A stretch of DNA of 64,000 nucleotides, from the NCBI GenBank assembly GCA_038373865.1, contig JAXGGA010002851.1, positions 49,479-113,478 of the forward strand. Direction: 5' to 3'. A program made the position numbers and the translations under genes. The notes under the pieces are model-generated. The model searched no databases. It was not told the origin of the DNA and saw nothing but the letters and a program-made list of their open reading frames with translations. The number at the start of each line of letters is the position of its first letter. Positions within the stretch are counted from its first letter, which is position 1. This DNA is from Uloborus plumipes. Its lineage: Eukaryota > Arthropoda > Arachnida > Araneae > Uloboridae. Below are positions 34,795-46,798 of the stretch, one piece after another.

Positions 34795-37089
34795 GATAAG
34801 GAGGTAAAGCAGATATTAAAAAAAATAAAATATGTATAAAAATAATAAACATACAAGATTAAAAGAAAAAGAAGTGCTTGTACAGTGCTACCTGTTAAAT
34901 GAAAGCTTCCCTCAAATTTATATAAATGAGTGACTTCTTCATAAATAAACACAATGTTTAAACTAAAATTAATTTTGATTCCAACAATGATATAAAATAT
35001 TAATTTATTTCATGCTAAATTGCAAAACGAGTTAAATGATTATTCAGAGTACAAAAAAAAAAAAGAAAGAAAACGAGCAACTTTCTTCGTCTGTGCTGTT
35101 CAAAAAATAGTAGTAATTTATATTTAATATTTTAAAGCAAAACAAGATAATAATAACACCTAAAAAACTACAGCTCTGTTTTATTTGCGACTTTATGAAA
35201 TATTAAACAAATTCATTTAGGTTAGTTTTTTTTTTTTTTTGTCTTATTATCAAATCCCAACAAGTAATAAGACGATACATAAACGCCATCAATGAATTTT
35301 CACTTCTAAAAATTTGCATTTACACGTTTAAATGCAAAATAAAACTGTCTTTTAAGTGCATTCAATTATTTTTAAATCTAAAATGTCCTACTTTAAAAAA
35401 AAAGTACTTTGAAATGAATCTACGTTAAGCGATGTTGGTTCTTCAAAATTCATTCTCATGCATATATGAGCAGTTAAGAAACGACAGGAACACGATAACA
35501 AAAATTTGCATTAATATTGAAGATGAAATTATTCGAAGATGCTTCTTCCTCTTATTAATTTCCTTTTCCACAATAACATCAGCAAAAAGCTTAACTTTCA
35601 TCTAAATTATTTTATGTGCGAGTGATGCTTCAAAGGAAACTTCAGGCAACTTTAATTAATTATGTAGCGATTTTGTGTGTGGGCCCTGACTTCTTTTGGA
35701 TTGCAGTTATTTTAGAAAAATATTTTCACCATTATTATTTCAATACTAAATTGGTTTTGAAAAAATAAAATAAATTACATTTAAAGAAAATCCTACTTTT
35801 CCGTCTAAATGTAAAAATTGAACAGAAATCCCATTTAATAGATAAAATTTTTTTTTCAAGATTTCAGTTTCAGCAATTTCTTAACATAGAATTTTTTTAA
35901 TTTGAATCTCAATCCAAAACTTTAGAAAGTATTTTGCTTAGAGGAAAAAAGTCCTTTAGTCAGCTTCTATTAGCAATAAATTTTAAAGCAAAACCATATA
36001 CGTCGACCAAATAACTTTTTGAAGCAAAGCAAGACTTTATTTTTCTATGAAAGGGGTTTGCATGCTCTAATTTAATCTTATTTGTAATGCATATTTTAAA
36101 GAAGGAAAATTATTTTTACAGTACTAGTATATTTTACGAAATTCAATTTATTATTTTAGAAGTGAAGACGCAATCCGATTGGCATGTATTTTCAAGGGAT
36201 GAAAAGTTCATTGAAGCACACACATCTTGTCTTATTATTATTTTCATACTCCAAAAAATTCTGTACTACACACACATCGTTTTAAGCAAGCATATCCATT
36301 GTCTCTAAACTTATACAAAGTAGGTTTAAATACTGATACAAAGCAATGACATATAGAAAATTTTGAAATTGCTTTATCTTTCCTTTTTTTTTTCTTTTTT
36401 TTTTGTGATCGGAATATTTTTAGCAGCAATTTAGTATCTTCTTCACTGTATCGAAATCTGATGATGTTATCGTTAAAAAAATTACGGATAGTTAATTAAT
36501 AAATCTATTGAGGAGCTGTATTTGATTGTTTTTTTTTTTCTAAAAAATCATTAATACTTCAATAAAATATTTCAGTCGTTTGGGATCAAAAACCGTTAAT
36601 TCCATTTTTATGAAAAACAATTTTATTTTTAAAAAGTTTAAGTTTAATAACCTCCTTACCAATAGCTTAGAAGAAATAGATAAAAAATCACTAGATATCA
36701 GCAAAAACGAAATACAAAGTAAGAGTTTTAAGATATCCTTCAGATACATAGTTCCGCCTTTGGAACTATTAATTTTTTGACAAATGGATATAATTGGTTT
36801 TGATTCTGATTGACTCAATTATGCAATCACCTGAACCTTAGGGACAGTTATCAAGAAGTGAAAAATAAACTTATGGTGCATGAGCAAGTGTTTCTTAGTT
36901 ACGTCCACAAAACAAACAAAACAAAAGCAGTAATAAAAAAATAAGTTAGAAAGCTCTAGGAAGGCTACTATCGTTATCTATTGAAATATAATCCTAAATA
37001 TTGTTTGAAAAATCTAAAAAATACGCTTTTAGACTAAATCCAACTGAAAAGAAGTTTCAAAACTATTGAATGTCTGCTTAGTTTACAGG
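34315..37089. other. AT-rich DNA with one short (TA)n block, nothing else recognised
   Basis: A (TA)15-like tract lies at 34761-34790. The rest is T- and A-rich DNA with chance frames, for example 36087-36308 and 36580-36780, whose peptides show no family. Confidence 0.5.
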
Positions 37090-37340
37090 CACTTATAATG
37101 CATCAACACGTAATATAGTTTAGCCTTTAATAGTAATAATAGTATTAAATATATTACTTTTATATTTGCAAGAAACGTGAATTTTATCTTTTATTCAGAG
37201 TTACATGCAAGTAATTGAAACACTTGTAATACATCAGCATGTAATATAGTTTAGATTTTAGTATTAATAATAGTACAAAATATATTACTTTTATGCTCGA
37301 AAAGAACGTGAATTTTATCTTTCATTCAGAGTTACATACA
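37090..37340. repeat. Tandem duplication, two ~131-bp units
   Basis: Copy 1 at 37090-37220 and copy 2 at 37221-37340 share CACTT(A/G)TAAT(G/A)CATCA, GTAATATAGTTTAG, ATATATTACTTTTAT and CGTGAATTTTATCTTT. They differ by scattered substitutions, so the duplication is not recent. Confidence 0.85.
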
Positions 37341-38324
37341 GACATATATACAAACCCACATGTGAAACTAATAAAAACGTATTAAAATGATAAAACAAAT
37401 TGCAGTTTCAACCATAAAATAATTGCAGTTTTAAAAGTTATGCATTACGTTTTCGGTTATAGTTACGCAAAGTAAGGATTAGCACGTGCCTCTCTATCAG
37501 TTTAGTAAAACCCAAAGACTAAAAGTAGAAAGTTTGTATTTCAAAATTTTGGAAAGCAAAACTAATGATTTGAACATCTTTCCGCTGATTGATCAATATC
37601 TTTCAATTGAATCAAGCAAAACTTTATTATTTTTTTATTTAGTATTACTTTATTTATTAAATTATTGTTGAGCAGACTTTGGAACTGAAATTTGAAAATT
37701 ACAACACATTTAAAAGAAGGAAAGTATAACAAAAATACATTGCGTAAGGAATTAAAAAGGGTGAAGATTACATTAGGATAACTCATTTCCGTGGTTGAAA
37801 TGCTGCCAGCAGAATGATAAAACTCCAGTTTTAATTAACTTCTAGCATGTGGAAGGTAATTATCCCAGAAAATTTACCGTGTTGATAATCTCGTATCTTC
37901 TCAAATAATTACGTCCTTTTAATGCTTTAGCCTGTGAAATGAAAATATGTTACACTTTAAAGAGGTGTTACAGTTCATTTTCTAAGATAAAAAATATGGA
38001 GAAAGGAATCAAGAGTAAAAAAATTAAAAAGTATTAAAAATCAAATAGATATTTTACTGACGCTTAGAACACTTGAATTTTTTTCTCTTATTAAACGTAT
38101 TTTTATGTCGAAAAAACTTGTCACATCTTAATATGCTTTCAAATTGCTTTGATTTTTTTTAATTCCCTTTATTTTTAGCGCTAAATTTTTCAAGCAACTA
38201 TAAAACAAAAACAGTTAAATTAAAATAAAAAATAAACATGTAGCCAAAAATTATACATTTAAAGAACAATAATATGTAAGAAAAATAAAAGTTCTTAAAA
38301 AAATACAATGCTTTAAAGCCGAAG

Positions 38325-40380
38325 TAGGGGAAGACCGCCTATATTGGACCACTGCTTAAATTGGACCTCGGGCTTAAAATCTAGTACAGAGATCTATGCT
38401 ACACTTTAACGGTAGAAATATAAAGTTTTAGGAATAAAATCAATGTGTATGAAGTTTTATCAGTCTTCGAACTGCGTAGCGTAAGTTACGGCATGATTTA
38501 TGCTGAAAACGTGTATGATCTTATTTCGTGGACTTGTATCTAGTAAGATAGTACTAAAGCTTGTAAACTAAGGTAAACTGCTGTTATACCATGATGATCT
38601 GTGTTTAATAAGGATTACATCCATGTATTAACATGCGCGATTGTGATTATTTTTGACAGAGCAATAAGCTGAAGAATGAAAAATGGCGTGTTTTCCTTTA
38701 TTGGACCGAAAAAAACTTCCTATATTGGACCGTTGGTCCAATTTAAGAATATGATTTTAAACAAGACTTTTTATTAATCGTAACGTAAAATAAGTGACTC
38801 ATCTGATTTAATAGCGTAGTTAAAAATATTTTAAACATACTTTAACACCTATTAACGATATTCATTTAAACTTTTTCATCAAGCACATTTTCTAGAAGCT
38901 GCAACTTCTTAAAATGTATGTTGTTTTTTCTCTTCATCCATTAAGCTGCCGTTTCAGAAACATAGTTATTAACTGAAATAAAATTTGTGCTGGTTTACCG
39001 AGAGAAAAATATGAAATTCTTCGATATGTTCGAAAAGATTTTAAAAAGAAACAATTTATATGCTACTAAAATGTTCAATGTAGATGAAGCTGGACTTTTC
39101 ACTGTCCAAGAGCCCCAAAATATATTGACGTATAACGGTCCCCCCCCCCTTCCCATGTTTATTTTCAAACGATTACGTTCCATGTATGATATTATCATAA
39201 AAATATCCCCTGGTGTGCAATATGCTCTTTCAAAAAAGGTTGGATCATAAACGATAATCCACACACTGGTACAACATTTCATTAAAACCGTTAGGCCAAG
39301 CAATGTAAAAAGATTGTCTCTCTATTAATGAATAGGCACAGCCCTTACATAAAGAACATTGATCAATAAACTTGGCTAACGAGAACGATATAATAATGCT
39401 TTCTCTTTAAGCACACCATGCACGTAGATGTGGTCTTTATTCAGTCTCTGTCTAGATATTTTAATCGAGCATGTCATACATGGATGCGAGAATATCCAAT
39501 GAGATCCATTACCCAATATCGCATAGGAGAACTGTTTGATAGCTCTTATGGTCAAACCGTAATCAAAGCCATGGCAAATGCAGTGAGGTGATTCGAAAGA
39601 ACAGGAGTTTGGCTTGTTAATTGACATGTGTTTAATGACATTGACTTGGCTGGAGCAGAGTTAGAGGTAAGTAGTCCAGATACAACAACTCAAAGTGAAC
39701 AGGCTACATGTTCGATGTAAGTTATACACCATGTAGAACAACTAGCTACGACTTCAATTAGTACATGTTCAGCAGAATCAGAGGATCAAAACATGATTGT
39801 CAACTCTAACTATGATTTTGTAAAACCGGCTCACATATCACCTTTGCCTAAAAAAATGGAACCAAAAGGAAGGCTATCTCAGCAATCATTCTAACGCCGT
39901 ATGAAAGAAGCATAGAACAGAAAAAGTCACACAAGAAGAAGCAAGAAACTGTAAAAAACCATTGTTATTGCAATATTTGCCATAGAGATGAAGTGGAAAC
40001 ATGATTAAGTGCATGAAATGCCATCGGTGAGTTTATCAACACTGCCTAAGAGAGGCCGAAGCAAAAGAAGTTCTATTGCAAATCCTGGTAAAAAGCTGCG
40101 TAGTTCAAATTTAAATTATTCTATGATTTCCTGGTACGGTCCAATTTAGGAAGCGCATGGTTCAATATAGGCGCATATATTCCTAAATTGGACTTTTACA
40201 ACTTTTTATAAAATAATTTTTTAAAAAATAACTTTCATATTTTCAGAAAATATAAACTCCTAGGGCGGTTCCTGATTAAATTTAGCTTACGATGCCCTAT
40301 TTTGTATTTTTGTTTTACTTCACATTGAGCGACACAGGCCTCCTGTTCTTAGGGGGTCCAATATAGGCGGTCTTCCCCTA
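38325..40380 (+). mobile_element. Pogo-like TA transposon, TAGGGGAAGACCGCC ends
   Basis: The ends TAGGGGAAGACCGCC plus TATATTGGACC and the exact reverse complement at 40355-40380 give 26-bp perfect TIRs including the TA. The TTGGACC motif recurs inside near both ends (38357, 38695, 38728, 40138, 40190), as expected of subterminal transposase-binding arrays. The transposase remnant at 38987-40070 has the orientation left to right. At 2.06 kb it is shorter than an intact element of this type. Both ends are well preserved although the gene is broken. Confidence 0.92.
38987..40070 (+). pseudogene. Pogo/Tigger-type DDE transposase with PHD-like finger, broken
   Basis: The first open segment (38987-39250) holds NVDEAGLFTVQ with the first catalytic Asp (D at about 39083), followed after a deletion by PPLPMFIFKR. 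Next come LLMNRHSPYI (the usual LDNHxSH block, Asp now Asn) and RACHTWMREYPMRSITQY plus IGELFDSSYGQ. Then comes FERTGVWLVN*HVFNDIDL, a C-terminal landmark of this family with one stop. Near 39969-40060 the finger reads CNIC...CMKCHR*VYQHC, with the expected Trp codon turned into a stop. The N-terminal DNA-binding domain was not recognised. It has several stops, at least one frameshift and one deletion, so it is inactive. Confidence 0.88.
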
Positions 40381-40598
40381 AAGGCTAAAAGAAATCATTT
40401 CGAAATAAAAGAAAGTAAAAAAAAAACTTTTAATGTATTAGAATAAACTAAAGATAATTTGTTTTGAACAAAAATTAAAGTTAAATGATAAAAATACATT
40501 TTTCAGTCTCTAGTTAACCACTAAATCATAGCATTTATCAAAAAGGTAACTTCATTTTAAAACATTTTTTTTTCTTAAAATAATGTACCTAAGAACAA

Positions 40599-40625
40599 TC
40601 TATAATAATAAAAGCAAGTGTAATG

Positions 40626-40658
<33 letters not shown>

Positions 40659-40806
40659 GCCTGTCTGTCCATTTGTCTGACCGAGCTCTCCATCCAAATC
40701 TATCGCACGCAGGGACCTGGAATTTTTTACACGGAAGCACAAAGGGGCAGGCCACCAGACCTCGAAGCCCGATTTTCGATTTTTGAATTAGAAAAATTTT
40801 GAAAAA
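40599..40806 (+). mobile_element. Helitron 5' end with (TCTG)n, solo or interrupted
   Basis: A|TCTATAATAATAAAAGCAAG is followed by a (TGTC)n tract (40626-40678) and a conserved-looking GC-richer stretch. This is the typical 5' terminus of arthropod Helitrons. A second Helitron start follows at 40807. I did not find a separate 3' end for this one. Confidence 0.6.
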
Positions 40807-42401
40807 TCTATATATATAAAGATGACGGTGTTTGTTCGTTTGTAACCGCTGGCCAGAAGTCCCCACAGCACCTACAGACCTGAAACTTGGCTCAAAAATT
40901 CGAACGTACCCCGCCCTCGTGCACCTCGAAGGCCAAATTTTTAATTTCGAATTAGTTATTTTTAAATTAATTAATTAGTCTCATTTTTGGTGTATCCGCC
41001 ATAATTGAGGGGAGAAAACCTTCCCACACCCCAAAACATTATATATCGTTGGAAAGGGTTTTTTTTCTGAAAAAGAAAAGTTTTAGCACGTTTCTGTCCG
41101 TTAATTAGGACAGGAGATATTAATTAATCAAATTTAATCAATTTTCAAGGCCTAACTCTGTACGCAGAACTGAAACACTAGAGCCATTTTCCTGATCAGC
41201 TGCTCTTTTGTCCCTGAAGTTACTTTGTGATTTAAATTTGCGTATAGATTTAAGCCTTGAAAATTTATTCAATTTGATTAATTAATATCTCCCGTTACTT
41301 ACTTAACTTTCTGTCTCTTATATTTATTTGGCGAATTGATTTAAACTTTAACATGACTTTAAGTGGAATTTAAAAGGTTGTGGAGCGCATTTGAACTAAA
41401 GAATATAATAATTTGTCTTCAGAGGGGTTAAAGTGAATTTAAATTTATTAAGTTGACTTCCTCAAAATTCGGTGTTACCGAAAATGTCACAATGGAACTA
41501 TTATTGTTAAAAATTTAGGGATGGCTATTCAGTTCCTCTTCGCATTTGGCGTCGTAAAGTTTGGCGACAATCAGGAAATTTACCAAACCTCCCAGCCAGT
41601 GAAACACTACTTTCTCCAAATCAAAGAAAAAGAAAACTGTCTGGGAAGGAACAGTAGTTGTTTGCAGTCTAAAGAGTATTTTATTGCATGTTTAAAACAT
41701 GTATTTAATGCCGCCATCACTAAATTTTTAATAATAATAGTTCCATTCTGACATTTTCTGTAACACCGCTATTCAGTTACTTTTCATATTTGGCGTCGTA
41801 AATTTTGGCAACAATCGGGAAATTTTCCAAACTTCCCGGCCAGTGAAATCTTGATTATTTGAGGGTCACTGTTAGATTGTAATCACTTCAAAGCGATGGT
41901 ACGAAAGACATTATATTTCTTTCCTTTTAATGTTCACATTAAAATCATGGAAGAATGGTTGTGGCTGATCTACCTGATACAATCGGTTCCCTATGTTAAT
42001 AAATTTAGATTTGGCGACCAATTTTACATTGAAATTACGGTTAAATCGGTGAATTATATTAAATTTCAAGGGCAATATTGCTGTGGTCGTTGAGAGTTTT
42101 CGAAAATCTTGGCTCTACAGTTGTGTCAAAAGTTCCATTGGAACGTAAAAATTTCGCTAAAAATAAATAAGTTCGTCACACACACACGAAAAGAAGAAAA
42201 AAGTCTTTAAAACTAAAATAATCCTCGCATTGAGCACTACAAACTGAAATGGCATTAAAAGTTTCATCAATATATTTTAAAAGGTCACATTTGAATTAAA
42301 GAATATAATAATTTTACTTAAGAGGGTGGAGTGAATTTAAATTTATTCAGTTGACTTACTTTAAATTTTTCGCACTGGCATCGCCGTGCGGGTACTGCTA
42401 G
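40807..42401 (+). mobile_element. Helitron, non-autonomous
   Basis: The 5' end is A|TCTATATATATAAAGATGAC. The 3' end is GGCATCGCCGTGC (short hairpin), GGGTACTG and CTAG|T at 42398-42401. Both fit A^T insertion without target duplication. No Rep or helicase sequence is visible, and the open frame at 41896-42093 is unrecognised. A MITE-like inverted repeat (41471-41767) and an ~85-bp direct duplication (41528-41612 and 41770-41855, with CATTTGGCGTCGTAAA) lie inside. Confidence 0.72.
41471..41767. mobile_element. MITE-like inverted repeat inside the Helitron
   Basis: The arms 41471-41523 and 41713-41767 are reverse complements with about 90 percent identity (GGTGTTAC(C/A)GAAAATGTCA, AATGGAACTATTATT, TTAAAAATTTAG). 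The loop sequence after the left arm matches the sequence outside the right arm in direct orientation. It could be a MITE or a local inverted duplication. Confidence 0.65.
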
Positions 42402-42584
42402 TCTGTAAATATAAGGCTTAAAGTATGACCTACTATCTGAGAAGACGAAATAATTGAAAAGAAAATAATACTTTCAGTCAGTAAATAAAATCCGTTTATT
42501 TGCAATTATTCTTAAAATAATTACGATTCACTTAAAACGATCAATTATAGCACCCACATTTAATCTTATTGGAATTTATACGTA

Positions 42585-42590
42585 TTTATT
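42585..42590 (-). promoter_or_regulatory. Possible poly(A) signal of the 42667-42789 exon
   Basis: AATAAA on the minus strand lies about 77 bp beyond the candidate stop codon. This hexamer is common by chance in AT-rich DNA, so it only supports the exon model weakly. Confidence 0.25.
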
Positions 42591-42666
42591 ATTGTTGTAG
42601 AGGAGTGTTTTTGTTTGAAATAAGTGCAAATTTCTTTAAAATGTGGAATTGCTTTATATTTTTGAG

Positions 42667-42789
42667 CTAGACTATAGGATCCGCCTTTTGTTCACAACTT
42701 GCAGTGGCTATCTCACTGTATACGGCTTCTCGATCACCATCCCGCTTCTTGAGGATTGGTGTGCTTCTGATAATTCGACTGCTTGCCGA
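42667..42789 (-). CDS. Candidate terminal exon of an unidentified host gene
   Basis: This ~120-bp island is roughly half G+C in a ~30 percent G+C background. Its minus strand encodes an uninterrupted hydrophilic stretch, SASSRIIRSTPILKKRD followed by GDREAVYSEIATASCEQ and KADPIV, then TAG at 42667-42669. A CAG at 42790-42792, preceded on the minus strand by a T-run some 25 bases upstream, could be the splice acceptor. The codons before it in the same frame reach a TGA only about 8 codons upstream, so if real it must be spliced. I do not recognise the protein. The peptide is Ser/Lys/Arg-rich, like the disordered tail of a regulatory protein. No partner exon was found in this window. It may also be a chance GC-rich frame or a retained repeat. 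Confidence 0.35.
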   Translation of the reverse strand, partial: SASSRIIRSTPILKKRDGDREAVYSEIATASCEQKADPIV

Positions 42790-42849
42790 CTGCTCCGGCC
42801 CGTCAAAGTGCCATCAAAAAAATGTAGTATAAATTCATTTGTAATTTAA

Positions 42850-43427
42850 AATAATTTTCCAAATAAATAAGAATGCATTTAATTGCATTGACCGTAGCTT
42901 CAAAAGGAAATATTCCAATAACTACTGCTTGTTACTGAACTCGCTAAAGTCAACCACTTCAACTAAAACATTTAAAGAAAATCCCGCTTTCTCCCTTACC
43001 CCAAAACGCACCCTTAAAGCAGCACACGTTCAGCATCTGCGCATGTATAGAGTAAATTAGACGCAGAAATTCCCAAAGTGTGTTCCGCAGAACCCCAGTT
43101 CAAGTTTTCTCCCTAAATTTTACAATAACAAATAATGAATGAGTTTAGATTTTCATTTATTCTTTAGCACATATTGCAAAAGAAAACAACAACGGCAAAT
43201 ATTTTTAGCAACTATAGAAGAAAGTAATTATGATAGCGAATGATTATCATTCGACTTTTGGATCGTTAACATTGTGTCGCTTAATATTTAACAAGAATGG
43301 GGCTCATCGAAGTAAAGAGGACGCATTAAGAATCATGTTGCCTGAAAAAGTTGGGAACGGTTGAATTAGAGAGCTTATTGAAATGAGTTTTTGACAGGAT
43401 ACCATATTATTTTTATTTATTTATATT
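42850..43427. other. AT-rich DNA, nothing recognised
   Basis: If the 42667-42789 exon is real, this would be its upstream intron. No exon-like frame is evident here. Confidence 0.45.
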
Positions 43428-43678
43428 TGAAGGGCCAGGGGGAAAAAGATGAAGGTGACCAAAAAGCGATTTCGAGAAAAACGAAGAACAAAATTTGATT
43501 TCGCGTAGCTCCTTATGTAGTTTTTCGAGTTTTCATGCACATTTCGGTCACTTCTCATCTTTTCCCTTCCTTGTTGTTCTACCAGATGATGCTAGTCCTT
43601 CATAGCCGCTAGATAGTGCTAATATCTCGAAAATTTACCAAAAAGTAACTTTCATCTTTTTTCCCCCCAGGCCCTTCA
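43428..43678. mobile_element. MITE, TGAAGGGCC ends (~250 bp)
   Basis: TGAAGGGCC(A)GGGGGAAAAAGATGAA and the reverse complement of TTCATCTTTTTTCCCCCCAG plus GCCCTTCA give ~28-bp TIRs with small indels in the G-run. The interior lacks coding capacity. Subterminal AAAGATGA and GGTCAC blocks are also mirrored. No confident target duplication. Confidence 0.82.
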
Positions 43679-45274
43679 TTTATTTTTTCAAACTAAGAAA
43701 ACCAACATTTTTTAATCGTAGTAAATGAATGTTTTTTTGTATACCAAAAATGAGTAAATAATTAAATAATTCATATTTTTCTCAACCATGTGCAACTCTA
43801 CTGACGTGATTTTCCTTTTTCAGCCACTAAGATCTTATTTGACATTTTAAATGGAACTTTAAAAATATCACCTTACCCTTTTAAATTTAGGTAGAATTTT
43901 CTTTTACATAAACTTCGCTTTAGATTCTATATTTACTAATGCCAGCGTTTTTTAGAATAATTTAAATCAAACATTTAAAGCACTTATTGATTATATAATC
44001 ATCAAAAAAAGGACAGCTCGGCAAGGTTCAATACGGTATAGTTTAAAATTAACAGACTCTTTTACTGCCAATTAGTTATTTTAATTAAATAAAGAAAGTA
44101 ATCCTTAAAATCAAGAAAAAGACATGAAAGATAAATTGTTCATTTCCAGGCAAGTAACAACTCTGGTTTTTAAAGCATCACTAACTGAATTCAAAAGCAG
44201 AAAATAAACTTTAAGAAACAACAGTTTTAAAAGTGAACTCTAATGCTTAGTGAATTTCCATACGATGTGACTTGTGAATCTTTTTGAAGATTGGAAAAAA
44301 GAAAAGAAATAAGAAATACTATTTCTCTCTAAAAGACTTTTGAATGAGATTTCTAGGATGAATTGAGATCCAATCCATTTAAAAGCTTTCTTCAACTTGG
44401 CATTAAATCAAAGGATTTCTTCATTGCAAAGATGGAAAAGTGTTTTATTCAGCGTACAAGAGCTCATCACAGTACGAAACGTATGTCTTTACTTAGATAG
44501 CCTTATGATGTAGAGCGCTGCTCGACTTTTAATGCAATTGAAAAGCTTCTTGCGAATTTCAACAATCACAACGAAAGAAGCGTAGATGAAGATCTGGAAT
44601 GTAACAAAAGTCCTTTATATTAAACAAAAACGTTTAATTGAACGATTTCTTTCAGAAATAGAAATGCTTGTTATTAAGCACAAAATTCCAGCAGACAAAA
44701 AAAAACTTTTTTTACATATAATTGAATTAAATATTGATCGTTTAGACTGGAAGGTATTGAGAATCCTAGCTATACTGAAACACATCAAATACCTAACTAA
44801 ACGTACATTTTTACTTCATTTGTTTTGTTCATTACGTGTACCATAAATTATTAGTACTATTCGTATGACTATGTGTTTATTAATTGTATGATATTTGTCA
44901 AGTTACATCTTTCAGTCAATTTTAATCATCCACAACTTATTAGAAAAATACTTGTTTCCTAATTTCATACCAGTTCTCATATATAGAGAGAGTGTCTGTA
45001 AAGTATTGCATTGGGAAAGAACATGCTTTAAAATTTTTAAAAACTGTCCCGAACTTTTAAAGATTTATTTTATTTTTATCCTTGTCTCACGAAGTCCCCC
45101 CCCCCCCATACACACATTGGTACCATATTAACTAATGACACTTTGTTGGCTGATGGTTAAAGCTAAAAACGGAGTCTATAAATAAGAAGCTTCTAGGGGC
45201 ACCATGGGGGGGGGGTGTCCATCCGTCAAAATCTTTAATATAAACGCATATTTAAAAGTCTAATTAAGCATTAA
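43679..45274. other. AT-rich DNA with a poly(C)/poly(G) pair
   Basis: A run of C near 45097-45109 and a run of G at 45205-45215 lie about 100 bp apart. The frame 44586-44846 (86 residues, Lys/Leu/Ile-rich) is unrecognised. Confidence 0.45.
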
Positions 45275-45528
45275 CATATATCTGTACCTCAGAACCAGAA
45301 CGACGTAAGTTCAAAAATTGCTTTTTTCACTTAATCGCTGCATTATATGTAGAATCTTTTTCCGCATCGACCCAATAGAACGTTGTTCTATTAAAGAAAT
45401 TCCTTCACAATTATTTAACAGCATGAAAAGAGCGCGAGTCCCATCCTTTGCATAATCGTTTTCGCCTTCAACTAAAAAGTTGCAAAAATGGACTTACGTT
45501 AGTCTAGTTCTGAGGTACAGATATTTCT
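45275..45528. mobile_element. MITE with 8-bp target duplication (hAT-type size)
   Basis: AGCATTAA occurs directly outside both ends (45267-45274 and 45529-45536). The inner ends share ATATCTGTACCTCAGAAC on the left and, on the reverse strand, of the right end, continuing as AG(A/T)...ACGTAAGT. An 8-bp duplication suits hAT-type transposition. It has no coding capacity. Confidence 0.83.
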
Positions 45529-45536
45529 AGCATTAA

Positions 45537-46798
45537 GGTGAAGTTGAATATTCTCTAAATCTTGTTAGAACTGCGAAAGATGTACACGTAGTACACGTTA
45601 ATACACCAAAGTGTGTTAACTTTATGAGAAAAAATAACTCTTTGAGATAAAGATCATAATAAAATAGTAAATATGTCAATAACCGAAGTTGTTTTTAATG
45701 AATTTTCTGTTGCAGTGCAAAACTTAATGAAAGCTATTAGCAAACCTTTTTAACAGTAGTTCTAATGTGTACTGCTGTTAAAAATGCAAATTTTTAAATG
45801 CTTTTTGAAGCATTTATATATTTCTACTCATATATTAGGCCATTTATTGCTTTTACGAACGGATTTATTTAGGTTATTTGCTCAAGATGGATAACAGTGC
45901 AGAATTTTCTTAATGTTTTTCTTATTGGGAGCTCTTCATTTTAATTAATTTGATTTCAGCTTTAAAGACTTTTAAGATTCTGTGTGATGATTACTGTTAA
46001 AGGGTATTCAGGTAAGAACTACATATAAGCTTATTGCTAAAACTATACATCGTAGGCAACAGTGGCGTAGTATCAGGTAAGCGACAGAAGCGAGCTCGTT
46101 CGTGAAGCAATCGTTTTAGATTATTTTCAGTTTTGGAGATTGACAAATGACAGCGAACCTAAAGAAACGTTGAAAAAAAAAGGTAAGTTGAGGTACCTTA
46201 AAATAAAAAATAAGAAAAATTAAATTTTACCAACCTTCAAATGTGAGTTAGAGAATGATACGATGAAATGCCTTTGCAAAGCCCAAAAATCTTATTTGGT
46301 TTTTCTATTAATGAAAGGGGAAAAAATATCTCACTAACTACGTATGCTAAGGAAGTGAAGTGTAACTAACGACCATGTTTAGTGAAGAAATAAAAGTTAA
46401 GACTATTTACTAACGGTTACGGGAAGAGAACATAACATTCATTTTATTTAACAACCTTAACATAGACGATACTATTTTTTGAAACGAAAAAGTGAAGTAT
46501 TCGTTAATTTAATATATTTCTATTTGCTGGAAGGAATGAGTAGTTTTTCTCAAGCAACAAGTACTATGAAGTTGTTCAACTCTTTTCATAGGATATATTT
46601 TCGAAAATATTATTAAATATTCATTTTTTGTCGGGATTAGTTTCTTTAGATCAGAATAGAACTTTTTTTCTATAAGTTGAGTATTACAATATCTAAGCAG
46701 TAAGAAATAAACATGCGAGTTTCAAAGGTGACCAGTTACTATGAATTTTTCACTGATTAGTTTCCTATTCGTTTTTTTAAGTATTTAAGCAATGCTAC
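45537..46798. other. AT-rich DNA, nothing recognised
   Basis: No frame, inverted end or tandem structure could be supported. Confidence 0.5.

Noticed and set aside
45097..45215. Poly(C)/poly(G) pair as ends of a transposon
   Set aside because: Beyond the homopolymers the flanking bases are only weakly complementary (ATGG/CCAT) and no target duplication is present.
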